From Aspidiotus rigidus (Eukaryota; Arthropoda; Insecta; Hemiptera; Diaspididae), in assembly GCA_035079385.1 (NCBI GenBank), contig JAVHKY010000071.1, positions 2,358,001 to 2,422,000 on the forward strand: DNA of 64,000 nucleotides. Direction: 5' to 3'. The notes beneath the pieces were generated by a model. That model saw nothing but the letters and a program-made list of their open reading frames with translations. It had not been told where the DNA came from and did no database searches. Shown in pieces: positions 31,524-41,600 of the stretch. A program made the translations under genes and the position numbers. Positions within the stretch are counted from its first letter, which is position 1. Each line of letters starts with the position of its first letter.

Positions 31524-32450
31524 CACGGTACATTATAGAGGTATTGACACAACGAGAAATTTCTGTCGCACGAATTGTGTCAATTCATACGGAATTCCGC
31601 TACGCTCGCAGCGATCGTTTGAATACCTTCCACACCCCACCTAGGCTGTGTCCGAACCACGGTACATTATAGAGGTATTGACACGAACGTATATTAGCCG
31701 TGTTTGTTAACTGTCGCCTGAGTTGTGTCAGTTGATATAATCTACGCTAGGAGCGTTGCAAGGTATTACTAAGCATGAAAACTACATGAATACTAGGTAA
31801 TGTAAATTCATCAATTTTTACAATTTCGTAGAGGAATCAGGTATTAACCTAAAAATCTGAAACCGGGTACGAATAGACAACTCACCATGCTCTACTTATT
31901 TAAAAAAAAAATTATCTTCTTAGGTGAATTTCTTCGCCTTTTACAACCCTCGAAAATTTCGTCAATATTAGGGTACCTCCGGTAAGGTTCCGACACAGGT
32001 GGGGTGTGGAAGGTATTCAAACGATCGCTGCGAGCGTAGCGGAATTCCGTATGAATTAACACAATTCATGCGACAGAAATTTTTCGTTGTGTCAATACCT
32101 CTATAATGTACCGTGGTCCGAACCTTACCGGAGGTACCCTAATATTGACGAAATTTTCGAGGGTTGTAAAAGGTGAAGAAATTCACCTAAGAAAATAATT
32201 TTTTTTTTAATAAGTAGAGCATGGTGAGTTGTCTATTTGTACCCGGTTTCAGATTTTTAGGTTAATACCTGATTCCTCTACGAATTTTTAAAAATTGATG
32301 AATTTACATTACCTAGTATTCATGTAGTTTTCATGCTTAGTAATACCTTGCAACGCTCCTAGCGTAGATTATATCAACTGACACAACTCAGGCGACAGTA
32401 ACAAACACGGCTAATATACCTTCGTGTCAATACCTCTATAATGTACCGTG
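31524..32450. mobile_element. MITE family B, copy 1 (outer, interrupted)
   Basis: Ends CACGGTACATTATAGAGGTA, perfect 8-bp direct repeat ATTATAAT (31516-31523 and 32451-32458). It is interrupted at 31658-32115 by another family B copy; without it the element is 461 bp. Family B shares with family A the CACGGTA start, the GACAC subterminal word and an internal GGTGGGGTGT segment. Confidence 0.88.
31658..32115. mobile_element. MITE family B, copy 2 (inserted into copy 1)
   Basis: 458 bp with the same ends and a perfect 8-bp direct repeat GTCCGAAC (31650-31657 and 32116-32123). It lies in the opposite orientation to its host copy. Confidence 0.9.
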
Positions 32451-32458
32451 ATTATAAT

Positions 32459-33282
32459 AATTTGATTTTTTAACGACATTGCAATAAAATGTAAGTTTTC
32501 TTTTCAAATGAAGTTCTAGTTGATTAAAAAATGTTTAAATTTTCAATTTTGCCCTATGATCACTCACTCAGTAATCGATAACACGCAGGGTGCCAACCTT
32601 TGAAACCCTAAGATCAGCTTTACTACAATTAGACAAAATATTCTCACAAATATCAGGGTCCTACCATAATAATGTGGTACAACTAATGGTAGTAATGAAA
32701 GTGATGAAATTTCAAGTTCAGGTGTAGATAGTCATGATAGTGATGAGAACTTTATTGGAAAACAGGATGACGTATAGATAAGTGTCGTGATGATGAAACT
32801 GTATTGTTGTTCAACGAAGGTATTATAGTTTTGCTCCTGGTGAAAATAGAACTCCTCGTTCATTTCTCTATGATTCTCATGCTGAAGCATCTACTCATCA
32901 AAATTTATGCTGGTACATTATTCTCGTGAACTGCCTACTTCGGTATCATGTAGCCTATAATCATCGAGCAGAATAGAGTTGATAAGTTGGCTGAAAGCTG
33001 AACGTCTGAAGCCAAAGTCACATAATTTTGGGAAACAAGCTGAAATTTGTTTTATTTATTCACACGGAAAAATGCTTATTCATAAAAAGACACGAGCAAC
33101 TGAGCAAGTGACTGTTCAGTTGTTCTGTGAGTGGAAATCATATGGACATCCCTGTAGTGCAAAGGTTTATTGATGTAGGTTAATTCATATAATATAAACA
33201 ATCAGAGAGAAATAGTCTTCCTTCATCGTCCAAAACATACAGTTTGCCTGATCGTCAGTTTTGATGTACGGCAATTCAATTT
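32459..33282. other. Unassigned region with coding-like remnants
   Basis: Near 32680-32770 the plus strand reads GSNESDEISSSGVDSHDSDE-like acidic, Ser/Asp-rich protein followed by stops. Near 32979-33173 a frame with LFCEWKSYGHPCSAKVY is seen. Neither is recognised; they may be pieces of one dead element. Confidence 0.25.
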
Positions 33283-33417
33283 GAACCGCGTTATGCAAAA
33301 GCCGTCCAAGCGACATTTTTTAAATCTGGCAAATGGGTACATTGTCATAATGCATTTAAAGGTCTCTTCCCCAAAACAATGAAGTGTCGCTTGGACGGCT
33401 TTTGCATAAGGCGGTTC
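33283..33417. repeat. Hairpin element with 33-bp arms
   Basis: The left arm GAACCGCGTTATGCAAAAGC continues to CAAGCGACA and pairs with the right arm with a single mismatch. The loop is about 70 bp. It is probably a small TIR element. Confidence 0.65.
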
Positions 33418-33560
33418 ATTTGGTATGGCACTATAGACCTTTAAAAACACAAGATCGCTAACTTCGATAGTTTGTTGGTTCTGCCACACATACAAAAACC
33501 GCTGCAGTCAAGTTTCCAACCTTCAGCACTTTAACACAGGCTCTTATGGAGAGTTGACAC

Positions 33561-33875
33561 TAGGGTTTGTAACCAAAATGATTTCAAACGGTTAATGGTT
33601 ATTGGTCATACATTCTCGAAATTTGAAACGGTTATCGGTCAAACGGTCAGAAAATTTCCCAGAAAATATCGGTCATAACTGTTATAACCCTTTTATAACA
33701 GTTATAACCATTTTATAACCGCCATAACTATTTTATTTTTGAAACAGTGAGTTAACGGTTATTGGTCAAATGGTCTTGAAAATTTGAAACGGTTATCGGT
33801 CAAACGGTTAACGAACTTTTTTTGTTTCGGTTATCGGGTTATAACAGTTATATAACTGTTATATTGCAAACCCTA
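33561..33875. mobile_element. hAT-type MITE, word-repeat interior
   Basis: Ends TAGGGTTTGTAA and, reversed, TAGGGTTTGCAA; perfect 8-bp direct repeat GTTGACAC (33553-33560 and 33876-33883). The interior is built from permuted words CGGTTATCGGTCAAACGG and GTTATAAC. Confidence 0.88.
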
Positions 33876-33883
33876 GTTGACAC

Positions 33884-34757
33884 TAAAACTCATTTTCCTC
33901 CACAAATATTCAGTTTTTCAAAAAAAATGAAGAGGTTTGAATTTATTCTGCATAAAATTTCCTTTCATATGCGTCAAACTTCGAGCAAATCCGTGAAATT
34001 GTTTCCTCCCATAAGAATACATTGAGTGCGACTTTGCGACATCTGGTGGGATAAATTATAGAAACGATTTCAGGGTACAAAAATTCAACACAGCGTAGAT
34101 GGCGAGTTAGCGATCTTGTGTTTCTTTTCTAGGGGTCTGTATATGGCACTAACAGGAACGCAAAAAATAATTCAATCAACAGTGTGCATGAACCTCTTCC
34201 GGCCAGTCGCGGGCCGCTTGTATACACACTGGAGCTGCAAACATACCTTTTCTCTACACAAAACATAACCTGTTTTACAAACCGCAACAAAAGTTACAAA
34301 ATAATGGGGTATTATATCTATGTACACTTTGATCACAGGAAGGAGGAAGCAACTGGGATAAATGGTTCGAGATTATACTCTATTCAATCTTTCAAACAAG
34401 ATTTTTTGAGAGATTTAGAAATCTATGTAAATAAATTTCTTTTATGAAAATAACTCCAATATCTTTCATCAGTACTACACTTGCTACAAAGTAGATACCT
34501 GTCTTTTCATTAACGCAGCATTTATTTTAGTTTTCAATTCAAACAACACATGAAACAAATTATTCTTCTCCCATTAAATTTCAATGATCTCTATCGTTCT
34601 TACAGAAAATTGGTTTAGAAGATGATATAAAAAAGCAAAATTCAGAGAAAATTCTCTAGTTCCCTACATTAGTACAGTAAGTAAACACCGGGCTTGGTCT
34701 TTTAGCGCCGTCTTGCGGTCAATGTATGAACTATCACAAAACACGCCCCTTATTCAT
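33884..34757. other. Unassigned intergenic sequence
   Basis: No gene or element ends recognised. Confidence 0.4.
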
Positions 34758-35070
34758 GTACCCTACCCTTTGACTATATAGTACTTTGTATATGGACTGA
34801 CTTGACAAGGCATCTGCGGGTGGGTAGAATGAAGCCGATATGTGCGTTAGGGAAGCAGAGGGAATACACTTGCTCAGGGATAATTGATGAGCAGGTTGCA
34901 TTCACAATGTAACACAATTCGTCAAGGGGCTATGGGTTTGCCGTCAACGCTGGATGCAATCCTCCTTACTTTTATCCTACAAGTTACCTCCCTTGCCGCA
35001 CGATACCCGCTTCACTGAACGCATTTGTTGTATCAGTCCATATGAAGTACTATATAGTCAAAGACCGTAC
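34758..35070. repeat. TIR element (CTTTGACTATATAGTACTT arms)
   Basis: Left GTACCCTACCCTTTGACTAT with TATGGACTGA and right TCAGTCCATATGAAGTAC with ATAGTCAAAG are inverted repeats of about 45 bp. The arms are related to those at 16309-16577, and a single diverged arm (ATCAGTCCATACGAAG) lies near 61050. Confidence 0.6.
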
Positions 35071-35219
35071 CGTGGTCAACACTATCTTTGACTATAATTA
35101 TAATGTATGGACCGCGCTAACGTGTATAAAATGAGCGAAAAACGCGTCCACAGATCTGATAAGCGTAAGCGGCACGCACCACGTTTTGCGTGTATTTTCA
35201 TAGGACGTGATCGTTGCCA

Positions 35220-35510
35220 CTTATAAGGCGATGTCGACACGAACGCTCACTGAGGGCTCCGTCCAATGTATTTGTTTATGGATGAAAATCAGAAAATATT
35301 TTCAACAAAGGAGATATTTGAGAGTGGTCACAAATTAAAGAAAATTTTAATCTCTACAACTTTCATTCTCATGATTTTTTTTGTAGAAATTCTTTTTAAG
35401 AAGATATTTGAATAAGAAAACTTCAAATTGTAATGTTGTGTAAATGCACACTGATAACACAAGCTACCAGTGAGTGTTTGCGTCGGTTCGCGACATCGCC
35501 TTATAGACCA
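35220..35510. repeat. Degenerate foldback element
   Basis: TATAAGGCGATGTCG and CTCACTG occur at 35222-35254 and inverted at 35470-35505. Confidence 0.45.
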
Positions 35511-35602
35511 TTTTTGTGATGACGTATGTATGGGAAATTTACATTTGCAAGCTGCTACTCTGCTGGCGCGCATATAGTGCTTGTTTACAAAGGATTTTGC
35601 AG

Positions 35603-35875
35603 CAGAGCATTGCGGCTGTATCATACAGCTTAGACTTTCAGCTTAGACTTAGAACCTTGAAAAATACAACTTTGGCTTTAGCTTTTAGCTTTGAAAATAC
35701 CTAAGAAATACAGCTGACTTTCGGCTTTTGGCTCTAGCTTTTGGCTGTTTTGATGAAACACTCCGGCTTTTGACTTAAACTTATGACCTTGAAAAATATA
35801 GCTTCGGCTTTGGCTTTTGACATGAATAATACAGCTGGCTTTCGGCTTTAGCTTTCGGCTGGCTGCAATGCTCTG
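35603..35875. mobile_element. hAT-type MITE, word-repeat interior
   Basis: Ends CAGAGCATTGCGGC and, reversed, CAGAGCATTGCAGC; perfect 8-bp direct repeat TTTTGCAG (35595-35602 and 35876-35883). The interior is a run of permuted GGCTTT, AGCTTT and ACAGCT words. Confidence 0.9.
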
Positions 35876-36138
35876 TTTTGCAGACTTTGATAAATATTAG
35901 AAGAACCCTTTGAATGTTAAGCTTTTGCAATATTTTTAACAAAAGTAGAACTAATGATGAACATTTTTTTGTATGAAAATGAAACATCTGGAGATTCAAT
36001 GAACAGCAGGGCATGTATACTCAAATTCATTCAAATAGTATCTACAGTCATATCTAATGTAGATACCTTTTTCATATACGAGATGAAAATTATGACGTCA
36101 TACAAAAATGGTCTATATCCAAACGCGTGTTGTCTTAC

Positions 36139-36352
36139 TAGAGCACTAGAACGATACAAGTGAAGACATACGCCATTTTCTATCGTTCACAAAACCCTCC
36201 AAGGTACAACGCGTCACGCGTAGCATCGCGGAGCGGCAGATTTCGAGTGTTTTCGTTGATCCGCGATGTTACGCGACACGCGATGTACCTTGGAGGGTTT
36301 CTGCACGATAAAAAATGGCGTATGTCTTCACTCGTATCGTTCTAGCGCTGTA
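36139..36352. mobile_element. Foldback MITE (214 bp)
   Basis: Almost the whole element is an inverted repeat: arms of about 95 bp begin TA(G/C)AGC(A/G)CTAGAACGATAC, then GTGAAGACATACGCCATTTT. A 7-bp direct repeat GTCTTAC flanks it (36132-36138 and 36353-36359). Confidence 0.8.
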
Positions 36353-36359
36353 GTCTTAC

Positions 36360-36664
36360 CTATGATGCTATGAGATGTCATGCCGCGGCGGGTCAACGGT
36401 CAACAGGAATGATAACCAATGGTTTCAAGTGAGAAAGTCGGACTCAGACATTATACTATATAGATTTATAACAATCCAATAATTGTCATTAATTTTCTGA
36501 AGAGAATATCTCAGACAAAGGAAGACTACGGAGTTCACAGTAATTTCAGACTCGGAGTATGAACAGTTACTTATCCTATGATATGTGATAGTCGTTATTC
36601 TGTCTGTTGAAAGTTGAGTTTGGTCGGTATTGGTATTGGTTTGAATATTTGTGGCTAGAGGAAA
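36360..36664. other. Region upstream of PRKRIP1
   Basis: Holds the presumed promoter and 5' untranslated region. No core-promoter motif can be supported with confidence. Confidence 0.35.
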
Positions 36665-37302
36665 ATGTCGGACCCAGAAGAATCTGAAGAATCAGAAACG
36701 GAAAATTATACGAGATTAATGAAGACTCCTTACGATATTCAGCGTATGAAACTCGAAAAATTAATGAAGAATCCGGTAGGTTCATCAAACTCAATAATCT
36801 CTCGAAGATAACATACCATTACATTTGTTAATCCTTCCTTGTACAGGCTAAACCAGTTGTAATACCAGAACGACCGAAAGACAAAAAATCTTCGTACGTT
36901 CCAGACTTTGTAAGAAATGTAATGGGCTCGAGTGCGGGTGCCGGGAGCGGTGAGTTCCACGTATACCGACATCTACGTAGGAAAGAATACGCCCGACAGA
37001 AGGCTATATCTGAGATAAGTGAAAAGGTAGGAAACTTTGAATTACGTATCTCAACTTTGAGGTGAATAACCTATCAAAATTATACTCTTGAACAGGAACG
37101 ATTAGATCAAGAATTTCAAGCGAAATTACTTGAAAATCAGCGACTAGCAGCGGAACGAACAGCCAAAAGAAGAGCGAAGCGATTAAAGATGAAAGCAAAA
37201 CGAAAAGAGAAACTAGAAAAAAAGACACCGAGTGCTTCAATAAAAATGATCGAGGAGATAGGTAGTGATAGTTCGTCATTGAACAATGACGAAAATCAGT
37301 AA
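36665..37302 (+). CDS. PRKRIP1: PRKRIP1 homologue (spliceosome-associated)
   Basis: Three exons 36665-36775, 36847-37026 and 37096-37302 join to 165 residues. The diagnostic block is [20 protein letters not shown] followed by [14 protein letters not shown], preceded by [20 protein letters not shown]. The C-terminal half is a long charged helix rich in Lys/Arg/Glu ([20 protein letters not shown]). Vertebrate PRKRIP1 is a component of the catalytic-stage spliceosome, where its long helix bridges other subunits; the fly and yeast-like homologues are similar in size. Introns are only about 70 bp. The stop is TAA at 37300 and overlaps an AATAAA that could serve in polyadenylation. It converges on TAF1. 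Confidence 0.92.
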
Positions 37303-37739
37303 ATAAATTCTTGATGAAGCTTCCAAAAGTGGTATACCTCAAAATTTTTCAACACATCCACCTGTAAAGCCGAGAGCAAGCAGTCACAGAAAAGTTCAAA
37401 TGTTGAAAAGTACAATGATCTCAATTTAGCAGATAAAATATATTCTGTAAAATGATGATATCGTTATCGCGAGAAGAAATAATTTATAAAATGATAGTCA
37501 TGAATTACATTGAAATAATATTATGTTATTCGTTTAATAAGGAATATGCCTGTAGACTTGAATTTCATAGGGATTACCAGAAAAACTAGAAAAAAGCACG
37601 GTTATAATCTAAGAGATTTATTATTCGCTATCGATGTTTTTCACAATACTTGTTTATGAGTGTAATTTAGACTTATTTGTGATGAAGTCATTTGTGTTTT
37701 TTACCGACTTTTTAAATTATAGTCTTCGAAATTCCTTTT
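37303..37739. other. Spacer between convergent PRKRIP1 and TAF1
   Basis: Probably includes 3' untranslated sequence of PRKRIP1. No gene seen. Confidence 0.4.
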
Positions 37740-37960
37740 CGTCGGCCTAGAGTCAAAAGGTCGTAACTCCCAAAATTAGTGGTTTTGCGTTGATGATGAT
37801 TTCTAGTTCTCGTCATGATGTATAATTCATTGATTATGCGAAAAATAACAAATTATTTTCCATTTATTGTAACTCCATTCAGTACCACATTAAGTTGTTT
37901 TTTGACTCTCCTCTAAAATTACCATTTTCTGAGATACGACAGTTTGACTCTAGGCCGACG
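37740..37960. mobile_element. MITE family C, copy 2
   Basis: Ends CGTCGGCCTAGAGTCAAA, flanking 4-bp TTTT on both sides. It is an inverted relative of 15414-15651, with recognisable similarity along the whole interior. Confidence 0.75.
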
Positions 37961-38670
37961 TTTTGCATATCCAATGAAGTTATTATTCTATTGAATTTCT
38001 GATCAGTTATTCAACGCATAGAAGAATTATGAGTACAGCACATCAAAAATTATTATACTATCAGAACTGGTATTGACTTGTTTTGATAACGCAGTTCTGT
38101 AGGTCGCACATTTCAAGTTTTCGAACTCTCGGCGACGTGAATTTCGTACAAAAATACGTGAATGGGAGAGGAAATTAATTTTATTTCAATTAATAAATGT
38201 AACTGAGAAAAACAATGAGTCCACTGATTTACCTTCCCTCAATTACGATTGGTGTTCTTCAATCAAGCTATTCACATGTTCAGGTTGTATCCTGTAATTG
38301 AATTTAATTCTTTAATTTTAAATACTATTCCATTGAAACTATCAAGAATAAAGGCGATCGATGATTCGACAATGTTATGATCAATTTCAACAACAAAATC
38401 ACGCAAAAAATTCCTCAACTCTCTAAACATTTTGAAACGTAATTTATACATAAACAATTTTTTAATAAAGAAACACACTTTCTGGAGCAAGGATACGGAC
38501 TTAGAGATAAGAGAGAATCAAAATTGCATATATTATGATAATCCTTTGCTCGCAGATTAAATGAATAGTTATGGGCTACAATCCAACAAATATACTTACA
38601 AAAAATTACATGATTATCACAGCAAAAATAATAAGTAGAGTAGATTAACATTCTAAAAGATTATTTTGGT
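37961..38670. other. TAF1 3' region, unassigned
   Basis: Probably holds TAF1 3' untranslated sequence. Minus frames at 38272-38490 and 38415-38651 are not recognised. Confidence 0.4.
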
Positions 38671-41600
38671 TCAATACCAAAGGTCATCTGGATCGTCATC
38701 TTCGTTTTCACTTGGTGCGGTGGTCGTTACCATCTTTTCTGGCACGTTGATATTAAGTTGCATGACTTCATCGTCGGAATCGCTAATCTCCAGATCGTTC
38801 TGCACCAGTCCAGGAGTTTGTTCTGGCACATTTGCCATTAACTCCTGATACTGTCGCTTACCTTGCATCTCCTCTCTACAAAGAAGAAAATCATCTTCGA
38901 ATGATCTGGTCTGAGTGACTCTGTTAGCAACCAACTCACATTCAAAATTAGCATCCGTTACAATATCTGTCACATCAAATGTATATCATCATGAAAATAA
39001 TGAAAAAATACTTTCTTATATTATTTTAATATTTGTAACTAGTTTTTCTTTCCTTACCTCCTGTTGCACTACTTTGGGAGTAGTAAGCAAAATTACCTAA
39101 TTGCATCATAGCTTCCGCAGCAGCTTGAGTTTGATTGTAATCAATCTTTGTCACTTCTTCATACTCATTTTTCACTTCTTCCATCATATCGTCGTCTTCG
39201 CTCGAGCAGTGTAAGTCTGCGAAAGCAGTTAAACAATACCATAATAATTATCCAAGAGCAAGAGCAAGTCCGGAGGGAGGGAGGGAGAGAGAGAGAGAGA
39301 AAAAAAGAAAGATCACAACTTGAAAATACCATCGGCTAGTAATTGTTGTGTTTCAACTTTAATAAAATCTTTTGAATCTAGTATATCAATATCGATGCTG
39401 TCCCCAGTATATGTACTTGATTTCAAATACGATGGTGAACTACCGAGACTCTGAAATGAAAATTATAGTGCAACATAAAGTGGGATTCATAAAAAATAAT
39501 TTTAGACCCATACAATTTGTGGAGCTACTTACCTCCTGATTTAATTCATCTTCGTCACCGTACCACGTTCGTGAATTAATTCCAGCCTTTTCTTGCACTA
39601 ATTTTATTTTTTGCTCCAGAGTGCTCATGTGCTCTCCATACTGAGTACAAAAAAATCGCAATCACTTTGTCAATCGATGTTCATGGAAATAGCGCTCGAA
39701 CGAATCATTTGACCAACCTCGTCTAAGGACGCAGTAGCCGTCCTTAACAAAGCTGCGGCCCGTTCTGAGTAAGTCGAATCTTTACCATTGTATATTATGC
39801 AATTATTCAAAATAAGTTCAATATCAGCCAAAAATTCCTCACGCGTGTGGTATTTGTGCGCTATGAGAAAATTCGAACACGTTATCAATCAATTAAGTTA
39901 GAAAATTTAGAATAAAATTTAAATGAGGCAGCATAGCAAGAATTTATGAAGGTTCAAAAAAACAGGAAAGTTGCTTAAATCAGTATCAAATCAAAATGAT
40001 GAATTAGATCCGTCATCCACAATTCGCCACGTGGCTGGACTTATCAAAAAATTTGAACTTACTTTCTTCTCTTCCACAAAATTTCATAGTACGTGAAGGT
40101 CCATAATACAAGTGATACTATAGCAAAATCGTTTCTGGAAGACATCTTTAACAAAACTATACAAGTAGCCTACGTGTTTATCGCACCTTTGACGTTACTC
40201 GTGATTGTTTCCAAGTCCATGGGATGCTTTACCACATCATAGTAATCTTTCACCATTTTCTTATTTACTGGCTTGACAAACGGCCACGATTCGGACATTA
40301 CCTTCAGTTTACTGACAACATTTGACAATATAAAAGATAATGCCACCTGATCATCGTCGTCGAGTAACGGATTAATCATTTTTTCTAATTTCATTAGTTT
40401 ATCTTCTTTTTCGGCTAATCGATCGACGCACACTTGAAGCATGTTTTTAGCAGCAACAGTTAGCTGACTCTTGGCGCCTGGAAACAGGATTTCAATATTT
40501 ATTCATTTATTCGGGTATATACTTATAGTGCCAGCCAGCTGTCTTTTTAAGACCAATTATTGGACAACACTTTTGACATGTTTCACGTCTTTAGTCTCAC
40601 CTTACCCCAATTTGAAAATCTGCGAGTACATCCACCCGCTCCTCCAAATTAACGGACCTCGAATATTTTTGAGAAAAATTTTCTAATTGATAATGAACTT
40701 TTTGTGCGCGTGTTTGTGCGAGCTTATACCTCGTGGATGATTCAGAAATCTACGCGTACACCTGTGCACCACCCTTTTCCCCTTAAATTAATGGACGAAA
40801 ACCCTCACGCAATCTAAGCTAACTAGCTTCCGACGTAACAGCCTAGTATACGTCCAGTTTAAGGAAGGCTAGTAAGTATCAATAGTACATTATTAAGTAA
40901 TTTTTTGTAGCACTGCCGTCAATACAAAGAAATACATATATTTGTAACTTCTGATGTTTCGAAGCATTTCGTTTCATCTTCGGTAGGACAACAAATAGAA
41001 CGTACAGTACCTATTCTAGACTTATTCTAGATCAAGATAAGAAGCAAACGATCGGAGCGAGCGAGCCCTGAGAGCTAAGTAGCTTGACATACAGTATTCT
41101 AGAGTTATACTAGATCAAGATTGGAGGCGAACGAGCGCAGCAATTATAAAAGTAATCGGCAAAACATACATCATGATAGACATGAAACATGATCCTCATT
41201 TATTTGATCCTGCCATCAAATAATTAGGAGAGAAAGAGTGCTCTCTCTACTTTTCTACCTTCACTATTTTCAGAAAAATTCAAAAAAAAAAAAAGGAAAA
41301 AAATATATCATTATTTACACACTTAAATAATAATATTATAACATAATAATATTGAGAAAAGAAAAAATGGCTCACTGTTCTGGCCCCCAATAAATTGAGG
41401 GCATCAGTGGTTTCCAACCGGTGGTTCGCGAGGGGTTCGTCAGTGGTCCACGACGTTGAAAACTTAGTAAGGATTAAAGTAAAAAATGAGATACATTACA
41501 GTACGATTGAATCATAAGTGAGAGAGTTTCTTCCTAAATACGAGACTTAGTAATGATGTAGAAATAAATTACGATCATGTAACGAGTGAAAAATTTTGAA

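Noticed and set aside
39290..39306. GA-rich tract near 39276-39310 as a regulatory or satellite element
   Set aside because: It is a simple purine repeat in a TAF1 intron with no further structure.
41397..41404. 8-bp target duplication for the hAT-Buster element
   Set aside because: GAGGGCAT and GCATATAA share only a few bases and do not form a duplication at the element edges.
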